From: Anaerolinea thermophila UNI-1
GTDB taxonomy: Bacteria > Chloroflexota > Anaerolineae > Anaerolineales > Anaerolineaceae
DNA length: 64,000 nt
Assembly: GCF_000199675.1 (NCBI RefSeq)
Contig: NC_014960.1
Coordinates: 1,178,001-1,242,000, forward strand
Direction of reading: 5' to 3'
Shown here: piece by piece, positions 55,586 through 64,000 of the stretch
Position numbering within the stretch: the first letter of the stretch is position 1
How the letters are laid out: every line of letters begins with the position of its first letter
Program-made: the position numbers and the translations under genes
The notes under the pieces: model-generated
Told to the model about the DNA's origin: nothing
The model's input: only the letters and a program-made list of their open reading frames with translations
Databases searched by the model: none

Positions 55586-56620
55586 TTAGGAAGGATGCGA
55601 GGTAATACATCCACAGGAACGGCGAATCACCAGATGGGTTGGAAGTACCTGTGATTGTACGGCTTCCCCGCGAATTTGTTGAATCAGCAATTGAGCGGCT
55701 GTGTATCCTGCCTGTTCAATGGGGGAATGGACGGTGGTCAGAGGGAGAGGCAGATAAGGAGCAAGATAGTCATCATCAAACCCTACAATAGCAATTTCAT
55801 CGGGAATAGAAACACCCATTTCCAGCAGGGCTTTCATCACCGCAGCGGCGGAGGCATCATCGCCGGTAAAGATGGCTTGTGGGCGCTTCCCACTGCTCAG
55901 CATTTGTCGCACAGACTCAGCCGCAGTTTCAGGATGGAAGTTCCCAATCCCAAAAAGCGCCTCATCTGGTTGGAGGCCGTGTTTCTGGAGAGAAGCACGA
56001 AAACCCTGCTCGCGTTCATGAGACTCTTCATTTGTTACGGGACCTCTGAGAAAACCAATGCGGGTATATCCATGCACTTCGATAAGGTGGTCGATCAATT
56101 TTTCTGTGCCGAGGCGGTTTTCAACAGTCACGTAAGGAATTTCGCAGTCTTTTGGGGAGGTACGATGTAACAGGACGATGGGAAAACCCTTAACATGCAG
56201 AGCCCTCAGGTCTTCATCGGACATTCCTTCGGTGAATACAATCAACCCGTCAGTATTTTGAGGCCCTACCGGAGGGGTGAGTGGGCGGTGAGGTACAGGA
56301 TGACAGGGGGAAACATAGACCAGCAATTCAAAGCCCTCTTCGTTGACGCCCCGTTCAATCCCGGAGAACATCAGCGGGAAGAATGTCCCGCCAATCATGG
56401 GAACAATCAAGCCAATCGTGTTGGTACGTTTGCTTGCCAGTTTGCGGGCGGCGGCATTAGGATTGAACTGGAGTCGTTCAATCACTTCCCATACCCGCTG
56501 AGCGGTTTCCTCTGCTACTGGCGTGTTTTGATTGAGTACCCGACTCACGGTGGAGATGGAAACTCCTGCTTCTTTGGCTACATCTACGATGGTTACTTTT
56601 TTTATTCCTTTAGCATTCAT
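55586..56620 (-). CDS. LacI-family transcriptional regulator
   Basis: A 344-residue regulator. The N-terminal helix-turn-helix TIVDVAKEAGVSISTVSRVLN is followed by the hinge helix region AARKLASKRTN and a periplasmic-binding-type effector domain. Start ATG 56620 is chosen; a frame start at 56653 adds unusual residues before the HTH. It is the first gene of a unit with GH4 and the BadF kinase and should repress it, and perhaps the GH1 unit just upstream. Two palindromes lie upstream as candidate operators. Confidence 0.92.
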   Translation of the reverse strand: MNAKGIKKVTIVDVAKEAGVSISTVSRVLNQNTPVAEETAQRVWEVIERLQFNPNAAARKLASKRTNTIGLIVPMIGGTFFPLMFSGIERGVNEEGFELLVYVSPCHPVPHRPLTPPVGPQNTDGLIVFTEGMSDEDLRALHVKGFPIVLLHRTSPKDCEIPYVTVENRLGTEKLIDHLIEVHGYTRIGFLRGPVTNEESHEREQGFRASLQKHGLQPDEALFGIGNFHPETAAESVRQMLSSGKRPQAIFTGDDASAAAVMKALLEMGVSIPDEIAIVGFDDDYLAPYLPLPLTTVHSPIEQAGYTAAQLLIQQIRGEAVQSQVLPTHLVIRRSCGCITSHPS

Positions 56621-56644
56621 TCCTATACCCCAGAGATTCAAAAT

Positions 56645-56659
56645 GGGGAACATTTCCCC
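56645..56659 (-). promoter_or_regulatory. Palindrome before the lacI gene, candidate operator
   Basis: GGGGAA-CAT-TTCCCC, a perfect 6-bp inverted repeat with 3-base centre, 25 bases upstream of the regulator ATG. A TTGACA lies just upstream on the minus strand (56672-56667), but no -10 at good spacing was found. Confidence 0.4.
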
Positions 56660-56751
56660 CGTGCAGTGTCAAGGATGATATTCTCAGAAGAGAGAAGATT
56701 GTCTTAATTTTCCCCAGTTTTCCACAAAAGGCAAGTTTCACACAAGTCCAA

Positions 56752-56769
56752 TCGAGAACCTTCTCGATG
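56752..56769. promoter_or_regulatory. 18-bp palindrome, candidate LacI-family operator
   Basis: ATCGAGAA-CC-TTCTCGAT is a perfect 8-bp inverted repeat with a 2-base centre. It lies between the lacI unit and the end of the MocA unit and is not followed by a T-run, so it is more operator-like than terminator-like. Confidence 0.45.
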
Positions 56770-56791
56770 GATTCTGAAACGGGTAAAGGGA

Positions 56792-56822
56792 AAGCCGGGA
56801 CAGGCTTGCTGTGTCCCGGCTT
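56792..56822 (-). terminator. Probable terminator of the GH1-MocA unit
   Basis: An 11-bp perfect stem (56792-56802 with 56812-56822) 5 bases after the stop of the MocA gene on the minus strand. The following T-tract is weak. Confidence 0.65.
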
Positions 56823-56827
56823 CTAAC

Positions 56828-58018
56828 TCAGTAACGGATGTAAATGGTCTTTTCCTGTTCAGCCGACTGCAGAATGGCATCGCAAATCACGGCATTTTTG
56901 TATCCATCCTCAAAAGTTGCTCCAAAAGGTGCTACCGGTTTGTGATTCACAATACAATCTAACAGGTGGGCAATCTCATGGACGAAGGTGTGTTCCCAGC
57001 CGATAATGTGCCCCTGAGGCCACCAGTGTTTCCAGAAGGGATGATAACTCTCGCTGACCAGAACATTGTGGAAGCCCTGGGTTTCGCGGGGCTGTTCATC
57101 CTTCCAGAACACTTCCAGTTCGTTGAAGCGTTCGAGATTGAAAACCAACGTGCCTTTCGATCCGTTGATTTCAATGACTTGATGATTTTTCCGACCGGCG
57201 CAGAAACGAGAGGCTTCCAGCGTGCCGATGGCGCCGTTTTCAAATTCTACGGTGGCAACAAAGGCGTCGTCCACCGTAACTTCTCCTGTTCCGCCACCCG
57301 GCACAGGACGTTGTTTGATGAATGTCTTTGCCAGTGCAGAGACCTTACGCGGCTCGCCGACAAGGAAGCGGGCTAGGTCAATGATGTGTGATCCTAAATC
57401 GCCCAGTGCGCCGGACCCTGAGACGTTTTTGTCCAGCCGCCAGACAAAGGGGAAGTTAGGATCCATAATCCATTCCTGCAGGTACACTGCGCGGAAATGG
57501 TAAATTTCTCCCAATTGTCCTGAACGAATCAGGTCATACGCCAGCCGGATGGCGGGGACAAAACGGTAGTTATGCGCGACCATGTGCACCACGCCTGTCT
57601 TTTCGACCGCTTCCAGCATTTGCGCGGCTTCTCTGGCGTTCCTGGCAAGAGGTTTTTCGCACAGAATGTGCTTTCCGGCTTGCGCTGCGGCGATGCTTGG
57701 TTCAGCATGGGCATCGTTGGGACCGCCGTTATCGAATAATTGAATGTTCTCGTCGCGGATCAGGTCTTTCCAGTCGGTGGTATACCGCTGGTAGCCATAA
57801 CGTTTTGCGGCTTCGCGAACGGCTTCCTCGTTTCTCCCGCAGATTGCCACCAGTTTGGGAATGGCAGGCGGTGGGTAGACCATATACGGGATTTTCTTGA
57901 AGGCGTTCGTATGGGCTTTGCCCATAAAAGCGTATCCCAGCATCCCCACGCCAATTTCGGGGGCTTCGCCAGTCGCGCGTTCCCCAGCCATGGTGATGAA
58001 TCCCACTTCGTCGGACAT
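56828..58018 (-). CDS. Gfo/Idh/MocA-family oxidoreductase (copy 1)
   Basis: A 396-residue NAD(P)-dependent sugar or inositol dehydrogenase-like protein. The nucleotide-binding part has GVGMLGYAFMGKAHTNAF, and the family motif EKPLA carries the catalytic-site lysine; GALGDLGSHIIDLARFL is also typical. Start ATG 58018 has AGGAGG 6 bases upstream; the longer frame to 58141 reaches into the upstream gene. In this unit with an epimerase and ThuA-like protein it may oxidise C3 or C1 of a sugar, or reduce a keto-sugar. The substrate is unknown. Confidence 0.9.
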   Translation of the reverse strand: MSDEVGFITMAGERATGEAPEIGVGMLGYAFMGKAHTNAFKKIPYMVYPPPAIPKLVAICGRNEEAVREAAKRYGYQRYTTDWKDLIRDENIQLFDNGGPNDAHAEPSIAAAQAGKHILCEKPLARNAREAAQMLEAVEKTGVVHMVAHNYRFVPAIRLAYDLIRSGQLGEIYHFRAVYLQEWIMDPNFPFVWRLDKNVSGSGALGDLGSHIIDLARFLVGEPRKVSALAKTFIKQRPVPGGGTGEVTVDDAFVATVEFENGAIGTLEASRFCAGRKNHQVIEINGSKGTLVFNLERFNELEVFWKDEQPRETQGFHNVLVSESYHPFWKHWWPQGHIIGWEHTFVHEIAHLLDCIVNHKPVAPFGATFEDGYKNAVICDAILQSAEQEKTIYIRY

Positions 58019-58052
58019 TTCTATCCTCCTGAGCAAATCCAAACGAACCGGC

Positions 58053-59054
58053 TTATTTGCGCTCGAAGGCGGCGTCAAAAGCCACCTGAGAGGGGGCAAA
58101 ATCCAGGCGACGCACAAACGCGCAGGCTTCGGTGGCGCCAAACTCGCGATCCATGCCGCTGTCTTCCCATTCTACCGAGAGCGGTCCCTGATACTGAATG
58201 GCGTTCAGGGCGCGGATGATTTCCTCGAAGTTGATTTTTCCTCTCCCCAGGGAGCGAAAATCCCAATACCGGCGACGGTCGCCAAAATTGAGGTGTCCGC
58301 CAAACACGCCGGCTTCGCTGGGCTTATCTGACCAGTACACATCTTTCATGTGGACGTGGTAAATACGTTCCCCAAAGCGCAGGATAAATGCTACGTAATC
58401 TACCCCCTGATAGCCAAAGTGGCTGGGGTCGAAGTTAAACCCAAAGGCTTTGCGTCCGCCCACGGCTTGAACGGCTCGCTCAGCAGAGGCAATATCGAAG
58501 GCGATTTCCGTGGGGTGGGCTTCCAGAGCAAAGCGTACACCGACTTCGTCAAACACATCCAGGATGGGATTCCACATCTCGGCAAAGAAGGCGTAGCCTT
58601 TATCAATCAAGTCGGGTGGGTTGGGAGGGAAGGAATAGAGATACTGCCAGATGGATGAGCCGGTGAAGCCAGGAACAACCTTGACGCCCATTTTGGCTGC
58701 TGCGCGGGCGGTCATTTTCATTTCCTCCGTTGCGCGTTGGCGTACGCCATCTTCTCTGCCATCTCCCCACACGCGTGGGGGCAGAATGCTCTTGTGGCGT
58801 TCGTCAATGCGGTCACAAACCGCCTGTCCAACCAGATGGTTGCTGATGGCGTAGCACTTCAGCCCGTACTTCTCGAGGATATCCCAGCGTGATTGAATAT
58901 AGCCATCCTCGCTCAATGCGCGTTCCACGTCAAAGTGGTCGCCCCAGCAGGCGATTTCAATCCCGTCATAGCCAAATGATTTGGCTTTAGCGCAGATGGT
59001 CTCAAAGGGCAAATCAGCCCATTGACCGGTGAACAGGGTTACGGGTCTTGGCAT
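58053..59054 (-). CDS. Sugar phosphate isomerase/epimerase-like TIM barrel
   Basis: A 333-residue protein of the xylose-isomerase-like TIM-barrel (AP endonuclease 2) superfamily. Metal ligands are suggested in [32 protein letters not shown] and VEWEDSGMD. Such proteins epimerise or isomerise sugars or act on 3-keto-sugars. AGGAGG precedes the ATG. It starts 25 bases after the ThuA-like gene and is followed 34 bases later by a MocA oxidoreductase gene, a frequent partner. Confidence 0.9.
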   Translation of the reverse strand: MPRPVTLFTGQWADLPFETICAKAKSFGYDGIEIACWGDHFDVERALSEDGYIQSRWDILEKYGLKCYAISNHLVGQAVCDRIDERHKSILPPRVWGDGREDGVRQRATEEMKMTARAAAKMGVKVVPGFTGSSIWQYLYSFPPNPPDLIDKGYAFFAEMWNPILDVFDEVGVRFALEAHPTEIAFDIASAERAVQAVGGRKAFGFNFDPSHFGYQGVDYVAFILRFGERIYHVHMKDVYWSDKPSEAGVFGGHLNFGDRRRYWDFRSLGRGKINFEEIIRALNAIQYQGPLSVEWEDSGMDREFGATEACAFVRRLDFAPSQVAFDAAFERK

Positions 59055-59079
59055 ACAGTCCTCCTGTGTTTCAAAAAAA

Positions 59080-59805
59080 CTACAACTCTTCCAGTGGATT
59101 CGGTTTGTGCCAGTAGGTAATCGCGGGCAGGTTGCCGGGGGCTGCCCATTTCACCGCGTTGATGATAACCTGCTGAACTTCTTTTTGGTAATAAGTGGGG
59201 TAGGTTTCATGCCCTGGGCGGAAGTAGAAGATTTTGCCCGCGCCCCGCGTCCAGCAGCAGCCGGAACGGAAAACTTCTCCTCCCTTGAACCACGAGATGA
59301 ACACCAGTTCATCCGGGGCGGGGATGTCAAAGTGTTCCCCGTACATTTCTTCGTGGGGGATTTCGATATATTCCGGCAAACCTGCGGCGATGGGATGCGC
59401 AGGATTGACCACCCACAATCGTTCCTTTTCTCCTGCCTCGCGCCACTTAAGTGCACCGGTTGTGCCCATCAGGCGCAGGAAAGGCTTGGACATGTGTCCG
59501 GAATGCAGCACAATTAACCCCATCCCTTCCTGTACTCGTTTCACCACACGATCCACAATGGTATCTTGAACGGCGTGATGTGCCATGTGCCCCCACCAGG
59601 TCAATACATCGGTCTGGGCAAGCACCTCTTCTGTTAACCCGTGTTCGGGATCGTCAAGCGTGGCTGTGCGTACGAAAAAACCTGCTTCTTGCAGGGCTTG
59701 TGCTAATACAGCGTGCATTCCATGGGGATAAACACGTTTGACTTCTTCGTGGGTCTTTTCATGTACCCCTTCATTCCATACGGTAACGCGAATCGATTGG
59801 CTCAT
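59080..59805 (-). CDS. ThuA-like protein
   Basis: A 241-residue protein of the ThuA (trehalose utilisation) family, a glutamine-amidotransferase-like fold. [24 protein letters not shown] and [14 protein letters not shown] are family-typical stretches. In rhizobia ThuA works with the oxidoreductase ThuB in breakdown of trehalose-type disaccharides through 3-keto forms. Start ATG 59805 has AAAGGA 7 bases upstream. It starts 14 bases after the second MocA gene. Confidence 0.88.
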   Translation of the reverse strand: MSQSIRVTVWNEGVHEKTHEEVKRVYPHGMHAVLAQALQEAGFFVRTATLDDPEHGLTEEVLAQTDVLTWWGHMAHHAVQDTIVDRVVKRVQEGMGLIVLHSGHMSKPFLRLMGTTGALKWREAGEKERLWVVNPAHPIAAGLPEYIEIPHEEMYGEHFDIPAPDELVFISWFKGGEVFRSGCCWTRGAGKIFYFRPGHETYPTYYQKEVQQVIINAVKWAAPGNLPAITYWHKPNPLEEL

Positions 59806-59819
59806 CTTTTGTTCCTTTC

Positions 59820-60815
59820 TTAACAATATACTACCTGACCATTTTGTGACGCGGAACGTTGAATGGCGTCATAAAGGCGTGCCATGCGCAAGCCTACTTC
59901 TGGGGGACAGGGATTGGGAATTTCCCCATTGCGGACCGCAAGGAACTGCTCCCACACTCCCAAAGAGGTTGGAACTCTCACCTTATGGAATTTTTCCTCT
60001 TTTTCCCGCTGGATTTCCAGAAATTCACCCCAAACACCGGTGCGCAGGATGGCTTTCTGACTGAAGACGTAGATGTTCGAAGCACAGGATGGGATGGCTT
60101 CTCCGCAGGCATGTAAAGTCACCAGCGCACCTGATTTCAGTTTACCGATCACTACCCCCAGGGTTTCGACAGGGCGTCCGTGGTGTTCCAGAAATGCTGC
60201 CACCTCACTGAACTCTTCTCCGGCAAGGTCCACCACCGTGTTGAGCATGTGAGCGCCGGTATCAAAGAGAAAACCACCCCCGGAGAGCGCAGGGTCCTGC
60301 CGCCACGTTCCCACGGTGGCGGGTCCCCAGTTTTGCCAGACCGTTGCACTGATAGAGAGGATCTTGCCGAGTTTTCCTGAGTGCAACCATGCGCTGGCTT
60401 GACGGACTTGTGGCGAAAGACTACCCGGGAACGCCACGACCAGGAGTTTTCCGGTTCTATCGCGCACTTTGATTAAATCCTGCGCTTCCTGGGCGTTCAT
60501 CACCATGGGCTTTTCCAGCAGCACATCCAGTCCGGATTCCAGGCATGCTTTTGCCTGCTCAAAATGGTAGGCATGTGGTGTAATGATAAAAGCCGCATCC
60601 AGTTCAAAAGTCTCCAGCAGTTTCTGTAAGTCAGGCTCGTTGGGGGGAACTGCCAGCCCTGCCTCCTCGAAAATTCTGGCAGTGGCGGTAAATTGCTCCT
60701 CAGAGGGTTCACAGAGAGCTACAACCTGAGTGGTATGTTGCTGTCGAAGCATCTGGTGGAGATGGTAGCGTGCCATCCCGCCACAGCCAATCATGGCAAC
60801 GCGCACTGGAGTCAT
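59820..60815 (-). CDS. Gfo/Idh/MocA-family oxidoreductase (copy 2)
   Basis: A 331-residue oxidoreductase only distantly similar to copy 1. The N-terminus [19 protein letters not shown] binds NAD(P); [13 protein letters not shown] carries the family Lys. [19 protein letters not shown] is the site around the conserved Asp/His. Start ATG 60815 has AAGGA 7 bases upstream. It lies 13 bases after the GH1 gene and could act on the released sugar or on the glycoside itself. Confidence 0.9.
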   Translation of the reverse strand: MTPVRVAMIGCGGMARYHLHQMLRQQHTTQVVALCEPSEEQFTATARIFEEAGLAVPPNEPDLQKLLETFELDAAFIITPHAYHFEQAKACLESGLDVLLEKPMVMNAQEAQDLIKVRDRTGKLLVVAFPGSLSPQVRQASAWLHSGKLGKILSISATVWQNWGPATVGTWRQDPALSGGGFLFDTGAHMLNTVVDLAGEEFSEVAAFLEHHGRPVETLGVVIGKLKSGALVTLHACGEAIPSCASNIYVFSQKAILRTGVWGEFLEIQREKEEKFHKVRVPTSLGVWEQFLAVRNGEIPNPCPPEVGLRMARLYDAIQRSASQNGQVVYC

Positions 60816-60828
60816 AGATGTGTCCTTC

Positions 60829-62241
<1,413 letters not shown>

Positions 62242-62250
62242 TCACATTGG

Positions 62251-62279
62251 ATTATATATCATTCTCTGGAACGAAAGAA
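62251..62279 (-). promoter_or_regulatory. Possible promoter of the GH1 unit
   Basis: TATAAT on the minus strand (62256-62251) with a weak -35 TTCTTT (62279-62274) at 17 bases. The leader of about 70 bases contains a small hairpin CTCCG/CGGAG. Confidence 0.5.
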
Positions 62280-62888
62280 TTGAATAAACCGGCGAATTGG
62301 GGGGAGACGCAGGATGAGTAATCCGAACAAAATCACTCCAGCAATGAGCGGGCGCAAAATTTCCCCGCTCAGACGAAACAAGTCTCCCTTGCTTGCCCAG
62401 GCGAAATGCAGAATCACCAGGATCCCTGCCAGATACACCAACCGATGCAGGGTTTTCCAGTGCTTTCCCAACCAGCGAGGGGAGAAGTCAAAAGAAGTGA
62501 GCGCTAAAAGCAACAGGATGAAGAGGGCTAATGCCCCGGCAAGGATGAAAGGCTTTTCTTTGAGTGAGGGCAGAATGAAATTCCATGCCCAGTCATAATC
62601 GAGCCACACGTATATCAGGAAGTGAATGCTGGCATACAGGAAAGCATATAAGCCTAGTGGACGACGAAATCTCAGGGCTTGTCGCCATTTGAACAGAAGA
62701 GAAAGAGGAGTACATGCCAGCGAGAGCAGTAAGAAAATCAGCGCCCAATCGCCTGTAAAGCGCGTGGCGGCTTGAATGGGGTTGATGGTGAGATCATTGA
62801 TTTGCCAGCGGACAATCAGGACAATTAACGGCATCAAGCCAACGCTGTGCAGAAGAATGCGCAGGACCCCGTTCCGTTGCGATGACAT
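62259..62888 (-). CDS. MsrQ/YedZ-like heme-binding membrane protein
   Basis: A 209-residue protein of about six helices in the ferric-reductase-like family of MsrQ (YedZ), which passes electrons to the methionine-sulfoxide reductase MsrP. Typical stretches are GDWALIFLLLSLACTPL, YAFLYASIHFLIYVW, RWLGKHWKTLHRLVYLAG and ILHFAW; conserved His residues are the likely heme ligands. No msrP gene is next to it. TTGTTT-17-TAAAAT upstream ends 6 bases before the ATG, so the mRNA may be leaderless. Confidence 0.85.
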   Translation of the reverse strand: MSSQRNGVLRILLHSVGLMPLIVLIVRWQINDLTINPIQAATRFTGDWALIFLLLSLACTPLSLLFKWRQALRFRRPLGLYAFLYASIHFLIYVWLDYDWAWNFILPSLKEKPFILAGALALFILLLLALTSFDFSPRWLGKHWKTLHRLVYLAGILVILHFAWASKGDLFRLSGEILRPLIAGVILFGLLILRLPPIRRFIQFFRSRE

Positions 62889-62894
62889 GCACCG

Positions 62895-62923
62895 ATTTTA
62901 ATCTTTTTCAAGCGAAGAAACAA
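62895..62923 (-). promoter_or_regulatory. Promoter of the MsrQ-like gene, leaderless
   Basis: On the minus strand TTGTTT (62923-62918), 17-base spacer and TAAAAT (62900-62895); the -10 ends 6 bases before ATG 62888. The -35 touches the target duplication of the IS. Confidence 0.6.
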
Positions 62924-62931
62924 TTTGCCAG
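62923..62931. repeat. Target-site duplication, left copy
   Basis: ATTTGCCAG, identical to 63850-63858 on the other side of the IS element. Confidence 0.9.
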
Positions 62932-63849
62932 TGCTCTGTTGCAAAGATAGGTTAGGAAGAGATACACCTAGCGGTGTATGTTGTAGACCAGTCCTTTGAT
63001 AATCGGTTCTCGGTTTTGCAGGCTGCGTTTCCGCGAGCGGATGGCTTGCCCGAATTTGCGCTTGATGACCGAATTCACGGTTTCGGTCTTCCAGCGTTGA
63101 CCATAGAGACCATCCAGGCGAGCCGCAGAGACAAGCTCGCTTCTTGCTCGTCGTTCAGGGGCCAGCAAATTTCCACCTCGCCGAACGGGTGGAATCAAGT
63201 CTTGAGGCCGGACAGTCCGACCATCGAACCCTGAATCGGCCAGCAAGACCCAAGCCCGACGTTTGGCAAACCGCCTGGCTTTGCGGCGCAGATAGCCCAG
63301 ATAAGGGGCATCGCTACCTGGACCCCAGCCGGATTGCATCGCAAGGATGAATTGCGAGACAATTCCAACGGCATAAACGCCCTTCGCCCAGTGGCGATAG
63401 GCTTTTCCCGAACGGCTTTGGTAGTAAGAACTGGCCGGGCCGGGTGAGAAGCCGGTACTATCGGCAGCCACCCCTTCTTCTTCAGGCCGTCCGATTTCCT
63501 CGAGCAAGGTCTCGTTCATGCGCATCCAATCCGCTTTGCGTATCTTGGCGTAGGTACGTTGCAGGGTCGTATGATCGGGAACACGCGGTAATTCCAGCTC
63601 CTTACCAACCGCATCGCTTGCCAGCAGCCATTCTTCCATGTCGCGATAGCTGAGATTCAGGTAGAACATCAACAAAACACAGGCCCCCAACTGCGGCAAC
63701 GTGAAGTGATGGGGACTCTTGGCATGTGAATACATCGGTAATGCTTGTTTGGCAAGCCGGTAGGCGATCCTCGCCACTCGGACGTATCTGCTTTCTCGTG
63801 TGGTCATACCGTATGTTTACCACATTTCAACCATGATTGCAACAGAGCA
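62932..63849 (-). mobile_element. Intact IS element, IS5-like
   Basis: A 918-base insertion sequence with 13-bp perfect terminal inverted repeats (62932-62944 and 63837-63849, reading TGCTCTGTTGCAA inward) and a 9-bp direct target duplication. It carries one complete DDE transposase gene. It lies between the divergent MsrQ-like gene and the next gene, so the insertion split a shared promoter region. Intact ends and an identical duplication suggest a fairly recent insertion. Confidence 0.9.
62968..63807 (-). CDS. DDE transposase, IS5-like
   Basis: A 279-residue transposase filling the IS. The DDE triad is visible in VAADSTGFS (first Asp), LLADSGFDG (second Asp) and the C-terminal YGQRWKTETVNSVIKRKFG (Glu). 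The N-terminal part has the helical DNA-binding region and VPDHTTLQRTYAKI as in IS5-group enzymes (DDE_Tnp_1). No frameshift or truncation, so it should be active. The exact IS subgroup cannot be named without comparison. Confidence 0.92.
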   Translation of the reverse strand: MTTRESRYVRVARIAYRLAKQALPMYSHAKSPHHFTLPQLGACVLLMFYLNLSYRDMEEWLLASDAVGKELELPRVPDHTTLQRTYAKIRKADWMRMNETLLEEIGRPEEEGVAADSTGFSPGPASSYYQSRSGKAYRHWAKGVYAVGIVSQFILAMQSGWGPGSDAPYLGYLRRKARRFAKRRAWVLLADSGFDGRTVRPQDLIPPVRRGGNLLAPERRARSELVSAARLDGLYGQRWKTETVNSVIKRKFGQAIRSRKRSLQNREPIIKGLVYNIHR

Positions 63850-63864
63850 ATTTGCCAGTATAAT
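63837..63864 (+). promoter_or_regulatory. Hybrid promoter, -35 from IS end and -10 from flank
   Basis: TTGCAA (63837-63842) in the right inverted repeat, 16-base spacer and TATAAT (63859-63864) just outside the target duplication, upstream of the next gene on the plus strand. Confidence 0.65.
63850..63858. repeat. Target-site duplication, right copy
   Basis: ATTTGCCAG, identical to 62923-62931. Confidence 0.9.
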
Positions 63865-63878
63865 CAGGTAAATTCATC

Positions 63879-64000
63879 ATGGAGATGGAATTGCTGCCAT
63901 ACGGGGTGGTTTTAATTGCGTTGCTGGGGCTTGCTTTGCTGGTGCGTAGTCTGGGTGTCTTGCGAGCATTCCAGCAACAGATTCGCCAAATGTTCAGCCG
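63879..64000 (+). CDS. Start of a membrane-anchored protein gene (3' end outside window)
   Basis: About 40 codons are visible: a single hydrophobic segment (YGVVLIALLGLALLV) then a helical, Gln/Arg-rich start of a cytoplasmic part (FQQQIRQM). This could be an RmuC-like DNA-recombination protein, which begins with such an anchor followed by a coiled coil, but 40 residues are too few to decide. ATG 63879 or 63885 may be the start. Confidence 0.5.
   Translation, partial: MEMELLPYGVVLIALLGLALLVRSLGVLRAFQQQIRQMFS

Noticed and set aside
62922..62932. 11-base direct repeat as IS target duplication
   Set aside because: Extending the inverted repeats by one matching base on each side gives a cleaner solution: 13-bp inverted repeats and a 9-bp duplication.

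Overview
The window is most likely a chromosomal segment of a member of the Chloroflexota, probably an Anaerolineae-type fermentative bacterium. This is an inference from gene content and style: a fused two-domain ECF ATPase, many lipoproteins with Thr/Pro-rich linkers, a cyclase/AAA/TPR giant protein, and many sugar genes, at moderate GC. No rRNA, tRNA, CRISPR array or prophage was seen. Genes are tightly packed; the only gap above 300 bases is 31987-32418, which holds a promoter and a structured leader.

Layout. 1-4754 (+): end of cydD, cydC and a VIT/VWA surface protein. 4809-8201 (-): EamA transporter, asd and lysC (aspartate pathway). 8301-11477: ECF vitamin transporter, with fused ATPase plus EcfT on + and an S component on -, meeting at a shared bidirectional terminator. 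11610-16736 (+): cmk, a PAS histidine kinase, a response regulator with a kinase-like tail, and a secernin-type C69 peptidase. 16785-20072: a large orphan membrane histidine kinase. 20295-27597 (+): rpoC without rpoB beside it, then gyrA with a long basic tail. 27542-31932 (-): a TIM-barrel/NTF2 protein, HD protein, SanA-like protein, PhnD-like lipoprotein and lipoate ligase. 32419-38885 (+): a complete five-gene family-5 (Opp/Dpp-like) ABC importer, followed by a small membrane protein, a cyclic-nucleotide-binding protein, a cyclase-like/AAA/TPR protein and a GT-C membrane glycosyltransferase (to 44975). 45070-49422 (+): ROK regulator and GH57 lipoprotein. 49539-51263 (+): TGS/uridine-kinase-like protein. 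51318-53189 (-): murA and a small membrane protein. 53252-62175 (-): a carbohydrate region of two units, lacI-GH4-BadF kinase and GH1-MocA-ThuA-epimerase-MocA. 62259-62888 (-): MsrQ-like protein. 62932-63849: an intact IS element with a 9-bp target duplication, followed by the start of a last gene.

How the parts work together. The carbohydrate region combines hydrolytic (GH1) and redox-based (GH4, MocA, ThuA, epimerase) handling of glycosides. The region from 38892 to 44975 looks like a signalling or envelope module in which both enzymatic domains of the central protein lack key residues. Several genes have a good -10 box so close to the start codon that the mRNA should be leaderless or nearly so. 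Two essential drug targets carry natural resistance-type residues: MurA has Asp at the fosfomycin-Cys position, and GyrA has Val at the quinolone-Ser position. Starts given here were chosen by ribosome binding sites, promoter position and family N-termini, and often differ from the longest open frame.
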